NCBI GenBank assembly: GCA_021205375.1
Contig: JAJPXR010000186.1
Span: forward strand, 1-14,821
DNA from: Clostridiales bacterium
Lineage (GTDB): Bacteria; Bacillota; Clostridia; Oscillospirales; Oscillospiraceae
Reading direction: 5' to 3'
Length of the DNA stretch: 14,821 nt
Every line of letters starts with the position of its first letter. Position 1 is the first letter of the stretch. The position numbers were made by a program, and so were the translations under genes. This document shows, piece after piece, positions 4,545 through 10,886 of this stretch. The notes below the pieces were generated by a model that was not told where the DNA came from, searched no databases, and was given only the letters and a program-made list of their open reading frames with translations.

Positions 4545-5885
4545 TTACCCCTCTGCGTCGTCTTGGATTTCCCCCATCATATCACCATCAATCGTGTCCG
4601 TCAACAGGACGGGGACGAAGCTCCCGGCGGGAATTTCTCCCGCGGCGGTGAAGTAGACGTGGCCGTCGATGTCCGGCGCGTCGGCGTAGGTGCGGCCACG
4701 CCAGCAGCCCATTTCCTCGTCGAAGCCCTCCACCAGCACCTCTACCGTCTCGCCCAGGCGGGATTCGTTGTATTCGTCCATCACGTCGCTCTGGAGGTCC
4801 ACCAGCAGCTCCAGCCGCCGGGCGGCCACCTCCGGCTCCACCTGGTTGGGCATGGTGGCGGCGCGGGTCCCCTCCTCCGGGGAGAACTGGAACACCCCCG
4901 CCCGCACCAGCTTCTGCTCACGAAGGAAGTCACACAGCTCGTCGAATTTTTCCTCGTCCTCGCCGGGGAGACCGGTGATTAGGGAGGTCCGAAAGACTAC
5001 ATCTGGTATTTTTTGTCGAACTTTATCCAGCAAGTTGATGATTTCCGCCTTGGTGCCCCGCCGGTGCATAACGGAGAGCAGCTCGTCGTTGCAGTGCTGG
5101 AGGGGGATGTCCAGGTAGTGGACGATTTTCGGCTCCGTGGCGATGACCTCCAGCATTTCGTCGGTCAGGTCATTGGGGTAGAGGTAGTGGAGCCGTATCC
5201 AGTGGAAGTCCAGCTTGCACAGCTCCCGCAGCAGGTCGGGCAGCTTGTGGGTGTGGTACAAGTCGGTGCCGTAGCGGGTCACGTCCTGGGCGATCAAAAT
5301 CAGCTCCTGCACCCCCTGCTCGGAGAGATACCGGGCCTCCGCCAGCAAATTTTCCATAGGGCGGCTGCGGTAGCGGCCCCGGATGCGGGGGATGGCGCAG
5401 AAGGCGCAGTTGTTGTTGCAGCCCTCCGCCACCTTGAGATAGGCAAAATACGACTCGGTGGTCAGCACCCGCAGCCCCTCGTCGTCGGTGTGGTTGATAT
5501 CCCCATAGTACTCCGGGAACTGGTCGGCCATCACGTCCTCGATGGCGGCAACGATGTCGGTGTAGCTGCCGGTGCCCAACACGCCGTCCACCTCCGGGAG
5601 CGATTCCTTGATTTCCTCCCGGTAGCGCTGGCTCAGGCAGCCGGTGACCAGGATCTTGGTCAGGGAGCCTTCCTCTTTCAGGTGGGCCATGGCCAAAATG
5701 TTGGCGATGCCCTCCTCCTTGGCGGCGTCGATGAAGCCGCAGGTGTTGATGACGCAGACATCCGCCCCCTCCGGCTGGGAGACGATGGTGTGGCCCGCGT
5801 CCTGCACCAGGCTCATCATCTGTTCCAGGTTCACCCGGTTTTTGTCGCAGCCCAGGGAGATGAAGGCGATTTTGTAGTGGTTCAT
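4545..5885 (-). CDS. rimO: ribosomal protein S12 methylthiotransferase RimO
   Basis: A 446-residue radical-SAM enzyme that adds a methylthio group to the conserved aspartate of ribosomal protein S12. The N-terminal UPF0004 domain (about 1-120) supplies three cluster cysteines, C13 (SLGCDKN), C49 (NTCGF) and C83 (TGCLSQ). The radical-SAM domain carries CxxxCxxC at C156, C160 and C163 (GCNNNCAFCAIP). A TRAM domain follows from about residue 375 to the end. The SLGCDKN start and full length separate RimO from the tRNA enzyme MiaB, which has the same architecture. ATG 5885 has AGAGGA about six bases upstream on the minus strand. It is the first gene of an operon with pgsA. The 256-base gap upstream holds a palindromic repeat (copy B), and no convincing promoter is visible there. 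Confidence 0.95.
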   Translation of the reverse strand: MNHYKIAFISLGCDKNRVNLEQMMSLVQDAGHTIVSQPEGADVCVINTCGFIDAAKEEGIANILAMAHLKEEGSLTKILVTGCLSQRYREEIKESLPEVDGVLGTGSYTDIVAAIEDVMADQFPEYYGDINHTDDEGLRVLTTESYFAYLKVAEGCNNNCAFCAIPRIRGRYRSRPMENLLAEARYLSEQGVQELILIAQDVTRYGTDLYHTHKLPDLLRELCKLDFHWIRLHYLYPNDLTDEMLEVIATEPKIVHYLDIPLQHCNDELLSVMHRRGTKAEIINLLDKVRQKIPDVVFRTSLITGLPGEDEEKFDELCDFLREQKLVRAGVFQFSPEEGTRAATMPNQVEPEVAARRLELLVDLQSDVMDEYNESRLGETVEVLVEGFDEEMGCWRGRTYADAPDIDGHVYFTAAGEIPAGSFVPVLLTDTIDGDMMGEIQDDAEG

Positions 5886-5917
5886 GTGGATTCCTCTTTT
5901 GGGATGGAAGTTTATGG

Positions 5918-5963
5918 GTGTGGTATTTCTGCCTTTTAAGGATGAGGATAGTGTTTAATGTTT
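5918..5963 (-). repeat. possible degenerate repeat remnant upstream of rimO (copy E)
   Basis: On the minus strand AAACATTAAACACTATCC (5963-5946) matches 17 of 18 bases at 8145-8128 upstream of recA. There it leads directly into a full repeat. Here it is followed by a short CCTTAAAAGG palindrome instead of the GC-rich core, so it may be a decayed copy or a shared regulatory motif. Confidence 0.45.
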
Positions 5964-5985
5964 GTTTATCCGAACATAGAACAAC

Positions 5986-6085
5986 TTTTCCACAAAGAAC
6001 TGCCGTACCTTAATTGACCACCCCTCTTGCCTCCCCTGAAAGGGGAGGCGGGCCGCCGCCTTTAGGCGGTGGCGGAGGGGTTTCT
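5986..6085 (+). repeat. compound palindromic intergenic repeat, copy B
   Basis: It occupies most of the 256-base gap between the recX stop and the rimO start. The core has two hairpins: CCTCCCCTGAAAGGGGAGG at 6030-6048, then CCGCC/GGCGG around TTTA. It ends GGCGGAGGGGTTT. Its left flank from 5986 aligns without gaps to that of copy A (2291 on). Copy C has the same core nearly unchanged. Confidence 0.85.
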
Positions 6086-6141
6086 GGAACGCAGCTAAAC
6101 AAAGGAAATACCCAATTTAAATTGATACTTACACAGGGGCC

Positions 6142-6762
6142 TTACTCCTTCCCCCGTTCCGCCAAATACCGCTCCAGCCCCTCCCGGACCTCTCCCCAGG
6201 AGAACCCCCGGCGGAGCAGGAAGTTCTGCACCCGGTTCAGTTCCTTGGGGTCTGTGGGGTCGGAGAGCCGCTGGGCAATCAGGCGGTCGATGGTCCCGGC
6301 GCTGTCGGGCAGCTCCTCCAGGGCCTGGGGCCAGAGTTCACGGGGGATTTTCCGGCGAAAAAACTCCTGCTCCAGCTTTTTGCGTCCGTAGCCGCGAGCG
6401 GCGTAGTGCCGGGCGACAGAGGCAGCATAGCGGCTGTCATCCAGCACCCCCAGCTCTTCCAGCCAGTCCGCCGCCTGCTGCGCACAGGCGGGGTCCTCCC
6501 CCTTGTCCCGGAGCTTTTGCAACAGCTCCCCCCGGGAGAGCAGCTTGCTGGAGCAAAGCCGGGCGGCGGCGGATTTGGCGGAGGACAGCTTTCCATCCTG
6601 CACCAGGGCGGCGTATTCCTCCTCGGACAGCTCCTGCCCGGCGAAGAGGCCCCGGAGCAGTACCTCGTCCTCGGTGAGCTTGACCAGCTCTTTGTCCTGG
6701 AAAAAGACCAGCACCCGGCCCTTGACGTGCTTGGAGGCTTCCAGCCGTAGGATGCGCGGCAT
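6142..6762 (-). CDS. recX: regulatory protein RecX
   Basis: A 206-residue RecX-family protein, a helical-repeat factor that binds RecA filaments and modulates (usually limits) recombinase activity. The middle part shows the family pattern: AxxxCxxLLSRG..L...L..KG (residues about 66-90), then WLEELGVLDDSRYAASVARHYAARGYGRKKLEQE, in which LDDxxYA and the RGYG-type turn are typical (the motif is quoted here only as landmarks). An N-terminal segment of about 60 residues precedes the repeats, as in several Firmicutes. The ATG at 6762 shares its A with the last base of the recA TGA stop (sequence TGATG), so translation is almost certainly coupled to recA. Linkage to recA makes the call secure. Downstream lies repeat copy B, with no T-tract terminator. 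Confidence 0.92.
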   Translation of the reverse strand: MPRILRLEASKHVKGRVLVFFQDKELVKLTEDEVLLRGLFAGQELSEEEYAALVQDGKLSSAKSAAARLCSSKLLSRGELLQKLRDKGEDPACAQQAADWLEELGVLDDSRYAASVARHYAARGYGRKKLEQEFFRRKIPRELWPQALEELPDSAGTIDRLIAQRLSDPTDPKELNRVQNFLLRRGFSWGEVREGLERYLAERGKE

Positions 6763-7958
6763 CAGCCCTCAAAGTCCTCGGCGGAGATGTCCAGCCCGTT
6801 CATCAGCTTGTCGAAGTCGTCCATGTCCCTGGGGGCAGGGGCGGGGGCAGGCTCGGCAGGAGCCGCCGCTGTCTCCTCCACGGGGGCGCGGCCTGCGGCT
6901 CTGGCGGCGGCCAGTCCCTGGCGGCTGAGCAGCTTGTAGGAGTTGGCGCGAATGGCCGCTTCCAGCTTGGCGGCCTCGTCCGGGTGCTCCTGGAAGTAGA
7001 GCTTGGCGTTGTCCCGGCCCTGGCCCAAACGGGTCTCCCCCATGGAGAACCAACTGCCGGACTTCTCCACCAGTCCCAACTGTACGCCCAGGTCCACCAG
7101 CTCGCCCATCTGGGAGATGCCCTCGCCGTACATGATGTCGAACTCTGCCTCCCGGAAGGGGGGCGCCACCTTGTTTTTGACCACCTTGGCGCGGGTGTGG
7201 TTGCCGACGACCTCGCCGCCCACCTTCAGGGACTGAATACGGCGGATGTCGATACGGACGGAGGCGTAGAATTTCAGCGCCCGGCCGCCGGTGGTGGTCT
7301 CCGGGTTGCCGTACATGACGCCGATTTTTTCACGAAGCTGGTTGATGAAGATGACCACGCAGTTGGTCTTGGAGATGCAGCCGGCCAGTTTCCGCAGGGC
7401 CTGGCTCATCAGCCGGGCCTGGAGGCCCACGAAGCTGTCGCCCATCTCGCCCTCAATTTCAGCCCGGGGCACCAGCGCCGCCACGGAGTCCACGACCACC
7501 ACGTCCAGCGCGCCGGAGCGCACCAACTGCTCGCAAATTTCCAGCCCCTGCTCGCCGGTGTCCGGCTGGGAAATGAGCATGGAGTCGATGTCCACGCCCA
7601 GGGCGCGGGCATAACTGGGGTCCATGGCGTGTTCCGCGTCGATGTAGGCCACCTCGCCGCCCAGCTTCTGGGCCTGGGCTACGATGTGCAGGGCCAGGGT
7701 AGTCTTGCCGGAGGACTCCGGCCCGTAGATCTCCACGATGCGCCCGCGGGGAACGCCGCCGATGCCCAGCGCCAGGTCCAGCCCCAGGGAGCCGGTGGGA
7801 ATGGCCTCCACCTGGATGGAAGCGTTGTCCCCCATGCGCATGATGGAGCCTTTGCCGTAGGCCCGCTCGATTTGGGAGATGGCGGTCTCCAGCGCCTTGC
7901 TCTTGTCAGAGGGCGGGGTGACCTTCGTGGTGGAATTGGAGGATTTCTTTGCAGCCAT
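6762..7958 (-). CDS. recA: recombinase RecA
   Basis: A 398-residue RecA, the ATP-dependent strand-exchange protein and activator of LexA cleavage in the SOS response. Visible elements are Walker A GPESSGKT (79-86), the catalytic glutamate E109 in DAEHA, Walker B LDVVVVDS (151-158), loop L1 near EIEGEMGDSFVG (167-178) and loop L2 with INQLREKIGVMYGNPETTTG (205-224). The core is standard; the C-terminus is extended by a Pro/Ala-rich linker (about 357-377) and ends with an acidic tail (DMDDFDKLMNGLDISAEDFE), making it about 50 residues longer than typical RecA. The frame is open to 8216, but the ATG at 7958 is chosen: the MAAKKS start is RecA-like and AGGAAAGG precedes it by about ten bases, while the upstream extension runs through an intergenic repeat. 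recX follows with a one-base overlap. I saw no convincing LexA box. Confidence 0.96.
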   Translation of the reverse strand: MAAKKSSNSTTKVTPPSDKSKALETAISQIERAYGKGSIMRMGDNASIQVEAIPTGSLGLDLALGIGGVPRGRIVEIYGPESSGKTTLALHIVAQAQKLGGEVAYIDAEHAMDPSYARALGVDIDSMLISQPDTGEQGLEICEQLVRSGALDVVVVDSVAALVPRAEIEGEMGDSFVGLQARLMSQALRKLAGCISKTNCVVIFINQLREKIGVMYGNPETTTGGRALKFYASVRIDIRRIQSLKVGGEVVGNHTRAKVVKNKVAPPFREAEFDIMYGEGISQMGELVDLGVQLGLVEKSGSWFSMGETRLGQGRDNAKLYFQEHPDEAAKLEAAIRANSYKLLSRQGLAAARAAGRAPVEETAAAPAEPAPAPAPRDMDDFDKLMNGLDISAEDFEG

Positions 7959-8071
7959 AAGTGTTCTACCTTTCCTGATGTGGTAAAACCCCTCCACCTC
8001 GTCGCCGCAGACTTCATAGCGTTCGCCCCGCCGCAAGCGGCAGGTCTCACTTATTTCGTTGCGGCTCCTCT

Positions 8072-8148
8072 CCCAACCGAACCCGCTTCGCTGGGCTTCG
8101 GTTGGGTACCCTTGTGTGAGGCAAGGGGGATAGTGCTTAATGTTTTGA
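8072..8148 (-). repeat. palindromic intergenic repeat variant in the recA upstream region (copy D)
   Basis: On the minus strand this reads ATTAAGCACTATCCCCCTTG, then CCTCACACAAGGG and a long hairpin. CAAGGG/CCCTTG pair at 8122-8127 and 8109-8114. CCCAACCGAA (8072-8081) pairs perfectly with TTCGGTTGGG (8097-8106). The left end (CYATCCCCCTTGCCTC) resembles copies A-C, but the second hairpin has a different sequence, so it is a variant of the family in opposite orientation. It fills part of the 264-base gap upstream of recA. Confidence 0.7.
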
Positions 8149-8179
8149 TACACGGTTCTATGGGATAGACATACTCTTT

Positions 8180-8199
8180 TGTGTCCAAATGTGTCCAAA
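8180..8199. repeat. perfect tandem 10-bp direct repeat upstream of recA
   Basis: TGTGTCCAAA occurs twice without a gap (8180-8189 and 8190-8199). Ten bases is one helical turn, so a protein could bind both units on the same DNA face. It lies 222 bases upstream of the recA start and 24 bases beyond the stop of the YcxB-like gene. Confidence 0.75.
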
Positions 8200-8222
8200 A
8201 AGTGCTGATTTGGCAAAATTAT

Positions 8223-8801
8223 TTACGTTTCTTCCTTCGGGAGAGTTGCCAGCAGCCCCCGCAGCTCCGCCTCTTGCTCCGGGGAGAGCCGCGCCCGGTC
8301 CACCAGCACCGACACTCCGCCGGTGGGCATACGCAGGTAGAGATAATGCCCCTGTTCCCCCCAGCAGCGGTAGACGCTCCAGTCGTTGGTCGTCTGGCTG
8401 TGGGCGGAGACGGTCTCCACCCCCGCCGTGTCGAAGCGGTACTCGATGGGACCGTCGTCCGTCATGGGGCTGCTCCGAAGCTGCCGCCGCAGGGCAATGC
8501 GCGTGCCCGCTTTGGTCAGGGCGTCCCGCACAGGGGGCAGCGCCCAGACCGCCAGCACCACATAGACTGCGCAAAAGGCAAAGAAGGCGTTGGACATCTG
8601 GGTACGGCCAAAGCTGCGCATCCGCTGCCCATACCAAACACAGAACCCGGCGATCACAGCGCAGAGGACGGGAAGGACCCAGCGCAGGGCAGAGGAACCC
8701 TTGCGCCGGGATTTTTGACGGGCGGCCAAAACCTCCTGGAGGGCCAGCTCCTGCAACAGAGCCTGTTCCTCCGGGCCGCGCTCACTGGTGCAGCGTACCA
8801 T
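8223..8801 (-). CDS. YcxB-like two-helix membrane protein
   Basis: A 192-residue protein whose layout fits the YcxB-like group: a charged N-terminus (1-38), two membrane helices close together (about 39-57 and 70-89), and a soluble C-terminal domain (about 100-192). In that domain a strand around IEYRFDTAGVETVSAHSQT leads into NDWSVYRCWGEQGHYLYLRM and ends with VSVLVDRARLSPEQEAEL. The W plus a following YLYL strand and a final short helix starting SPEQ are typical. The family has no established biochemical function. ATG 8801 has a near-perfect AAGGAGGT ribosome binding site just upstream on the minus strand. The gene appears to stand alone: repeat copy C separates it from prmC upstream, and recA lies 264 bases downstream. 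The family assignment is from pattern memory and is moderately sure. Confidence 0.72.
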   Translation of the reverse strand: MVRCTSERGPEEQALLQELALQEVLAARQKSRRKGSSALRWVLPVLCAVIAGFCVWYGQRMRSFGRTQMSNAFFAFCAVYVVLAVWALPPVRDALTKAGTRIALRRQLRSSPMTDDGPIEYRFDTAGVETVSAHSQTTNDWSVYRCWGEQGHYLYLRMPTGGVSVLVDRARLSPEQEAELRGLLATLPKEET

Positions 8802-8904
8802 TTTGACCTCCTTGCGTCACAAGAGTTTATGAGTGGCAGTTGGAAACAACCATTTGTAAAGAACTGTGCTTGTTGAGAAAGAAGTTGCCAAAAACAAGCG
8901 CTCT

Positions 8905-8966
8905 CCCTCTTGCCTCCCCTGAAAGGGGAGGAGGGCCGCCGCCTTTAGGCGGTGGCGGAGGGGTTT
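8905..8966 (+). repeat. compound palindromic intergenic repeat, copy C
   Basis: The core CTTGCCTCCCCTGAAAGGGG is followed by AGGAGGGCCGCCGCCTTTAGG and then CGGTGGCGGAGGGGTTTT. From 8909 on it is nearly identical to copy B, but its left flank differs. Its right end stops three bases from the prmC stop codon (8970-8972), so it lies immediately at the 3' end of that minus-strand gene. Confidence 0.85.
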
Positions 8967-8969
8967 TGC

Positions 8970-9830
8970 TCACATGACCGACCCCTCGACCGCCCGCCAG
9001 TGGCCGAAGGCGTCCTTGTGGCGGCGGAGATTGCGGTAGCCGTTGACAGCCAGGATGTGTTCCACGTCGTCTGCCTGTCCGTCTCCCACCTCGAAGAGCA
9101 GGATGCAGGTGGAGCGCATGGCCTTGCGCCAGTTCGCCGCCACCCGGCGGTAAAATTCCAGCCCGTCGGGGCCGCCGTCCAGGGCCAGGGCGGGTTCAAA
9201 GTCCCGGACAGAGGGGTCCAGCCCGGCCATATCGCCAGAGCGGACGTAAGGGGGGTTGCAGACGATCAGGTTGAAATCCCAAATCAGCTCCGGGGGACGC
9301 TCCAGCGCGTCGGCGCGGAAGGTGGTGATCTGCCCGCTGAGGCCGGTGCGCACCATATTCTTCCGGGCCACGGCCAGAGCCTCTTCGGAGAGGTCGGCCA
9401 GCACCACCCGGCAGTTGGGGGCGTGTTTGGCCACCGCCAGCCCAATGCAGCCGGTGCCACAACAGAGATCCAGCACTCTGGCGTGTTCGCCGGAGCCTTT
9501 GGCGATCTCAATGGCCCGCTCCGCCACCCGCTCCGTGTCGGGCCGGGGAATGAGGACACTGCTGTTCACCAGCAGGTCCAGACCATAGAAGTCCCAGTGG
9601 CCCAGGATGTAGGCCAGGGGTTCGCCGGCCAGCCGCCGCCGCACCAGCGTCTCAATGGCCGCCTCGGTCTCCGTGGTGGCGTAGAGCTGCATACAGCGGT
9701 AAAACTCCTCCCGGCTCTTGCCAGTGGCGCAGCAAATCAGCTCCCGCGCCTCCAACTGGGCCTCCTCCACCCCGGCCTTGCGCAGCCGCTGGCGGATGTC
9801 CATGTAGATGGTGTTGTAGATTTTTGCCAT
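8970..9830 (-). CDS. prmC: peptide chain release factor N(5)-glutamine methyltransferase
   Basis: A 286-residue SAM-dependent enzyme that methylates the glutamine of the GGQ motif in release factors, raising termination efficiency. The N-terminal helical domain (1-75) leads to the PrmC signature GEPLAYILGHWDFYGL (69-84) and IPRPDTE (94-100). The methyltransferase domain has the SAM loop DLCCGTGCIG (121-130) and the catalytic NPPY (192-195), which binds the glutamine side chain. The frame runs open upstream to 9980, but the start is ATG 9830: on the minus strand GAGGGGG lies a few bases before it, and MAKIYNTIY fits the family. It follows the DUF1385 gene by 23 bases, the common Clostridia arrangement; prfA, often next, is absent here. 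Its stop is directly followed by a palindromic repeat. Confidence 0.94.
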   Translation of the reverse strand: MAKIYNTIYMDIRQRLRKAGVEEAQLEARELICCATGKSREEFYRCMQLYATTETEAAIETLVRRRLAGEPLAYILGHWDFYGLDLLVNSSVLIPRPDTERVAERAIEIAKGSGEHARVLDLCCGTGCIGLAVAKHAPNCRVVLADLSEEALAVARKNMVRTGLSGQITTFRADALERPPELIWDFNLIVCNPPYVRSGDMAGLDPSVRDFEPALALDGGPDGLEFYRRVAANWRKAMRSTCILLFEVGDGQADDVEHILAVNGYRNLRRHKDAFGHWRAVEGSVM

Positions 9831-9853
9831 AGCGTCCCCCTCCTCTCCTGCTC

Positions 9854-10813
9854 TTACCAGGCGTCCGCGCCGTCCTCTTCCGGGATGACCCGTTTCAGCG
9901 CCTCGATGGCGCACTCGATCATGCTGTCGTCCGGCTCGTTGGTAGTGAAATTCTGCATCCACAGCCCCGGCGCGGTGCAAACCCGGGAGAGCAGGTTGTC
10001 GTGTCGGCCCATCCAGCGGTTGATCTCGTAGGTGATGCCCACCACCACCGGCAGCAGCAGCAACTTGATGACCAGTTGGAGGAACACGTTCTCCACCTGT
10101 ACCACCGAGAAAATCAGAATGGCGATGACCATGACCACAAACAGGAAGCTGGTGCCGCAGCGGGGATGGTGCCGGGGCATATCCCGCACGTTCTCCACCG
10201 TCAGGGGCAGGCGGCGCTCATAACAGAAGATGGTCTTGTGTTCCGCGCCGTGGTAGGCGAATACCCGCTTCATGTCCTGCTGCTTGGAGCAGAGAATGAG
10301 ATAGATGAAAAAGATGACGATACGGGTGGCGCCCTCCAGCAGGTTGCGGATGAAAAAGCTGGGGATAACGTTTTGCAGCAGGCCGAACACCAAGGCCGGC
10401 AGCAGGATGAACAGCACCACGGAGAAGCCCACTCCCAGCACCACCGCCAGGTAGATGATGGCCTGGTTGAAAGCGTCGGTGCCCAGGTGCTTCTCCAGCC
10501 AGAGTTCAAACTTGGAGGGTTCTTCTTCCTCTTCCTCCGGGTAGAACTCGGCGGAGTACATCAGCGCCTGAACGCCCTTGACCATGGAGTCCAGAAAGTT
10601 CACTGTGCCGCGGATGAAGGGGACCCCCAAAATGGGGTGCCGGTCTTTGATGAGTTTGAGAGGTTCCTCTTTGACCTCCATTTCTCCGTCCGGGCGGCGG
10701 ACCACGATGGCCTGCTTGTGGGGGCCGCGCATGAGGATGCCCTCGATGAGGGCCTGCCCGCCGATGGAGGTGCGGAAGCTGTTGTCAGAGGGGGAATTGC
10801 TTTGCTTTTGCAT
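9854..10813 (-). CDS. DUF1385 family integral membrane protein (YqhQ-like)
   Basis: A 319-residue protein of the DUF1385 family, to which Bacillus subtilis YqhQ belongs. The family marks are GGQALIEGILMRGP (18-31), the histidine-rich HGAEHKTIFCYE (188-199) and HPRCGTSFL (216-224). H188, E191, H192, H216 and C219 could form a metal site, which is inference. Hydrophobic helices lie around 118-140, 163-176, 222-241 and 244-262. An acidic stretch of Glu residues (93-98) separates the N-terminal part from the membrane region. Its activity is not established as far as I know. ATG 10813 has AAGGAG about eleven bases upstream on the minus strand, and a well-formed promoter lies at 10842-10870. prmC follows 23 bases downstream, so the two are probably one transcript. 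Confidence 0.9.
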   Translation of the reverse strand: MQKQSNSPSDNSFRTSIGGQALIEGILMRGPHKQAIVVRRPDGEMEVKEEPLKLIKDRHPILGVPFIRGTVNFLDSMVKGVQALMYSAEFYPEEEEEEPSKFELWLEKHLGTDAFNQAIIYLAVVLGVGFSVVLFILLPALVFGLLQNVIPSFFIRNLLEGATRIVIFFIYLILCSKQQDMKRVFAYHGAEHKTIFCYERRLPLTVENVRDMPRHHPRCGTSFLFVVMVIAILIFSVVQVENVFLQLVIKLLLLPVVVGITYEINRWMGRHDNLLSRVCTAPGLWMQNFTTNEPDDSMIECAIEALKRVIPEEDGADAW

Positions 10814-10841
10814 GGTTGGAAGCGCTCCTTACCAATGTGAT

Positions 10842-10870
10842 AGTATATCAAACATTCGTTCTATATGCAA
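10842..10870 (-). promoter_or_regulatory. sigma-A promoter of the DUF1385-prmC operon
   Basis: On the minus strand TTGCAT (10870-10865) and TATACT (10847-10842) are spaced by 17 bases, and TGA directly before the -10 adds an extended -10. It lies between the stop of the upstream histidine kinase gene and the ATG at 10813, so this operon has its own start. Confidence 0.8.
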
Positions 10871-10886
10871 GAGGAAATAGGTGGAT

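Noticed and set aside
5013..5939. Plus-strand ORF of 308 codons opposite rimO
   Set aside because: It is antisense to a clear radical-SAM gene and has no recognisable domain.
5970..5982. LexA-like box CGAACATAGAAC upstream of rimO
   Set aside because: Only the left half matches the Gram-positive SOS box. The right half is a direct rather than inverted GAAC, so it is not a palindrome.
8147..8160. SOS box candidate upstream of recA (GAACCGTGTATC on the minus strand)
   Set aside because: It has one GAAC half-site and no GTTC partner at the needed spacing.
6984..8168. Plus-strand ORF of 394 codons opposite recA
   Set aside because: It is antisense to recA with its complete motifs, and its composition is typical of a GC-codon shadow frame.
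7959..8216. N-terminal extension of RecA to an ATG at 8216
   Set aside because: It would translate through palindromic repeat copy D, lacks a ribosome binding site and adds 86 residues not found in RecA proteins. The ATG at 7958 fits family and signal.
8952..10031. Plus-strand ORF of 359 codons opposite prmC and the end of the DUF1385 gene
   Set aside because: It is the antisense shadow of two recognised genes, starts inside an intergenic repeat, and has no domain pattern.
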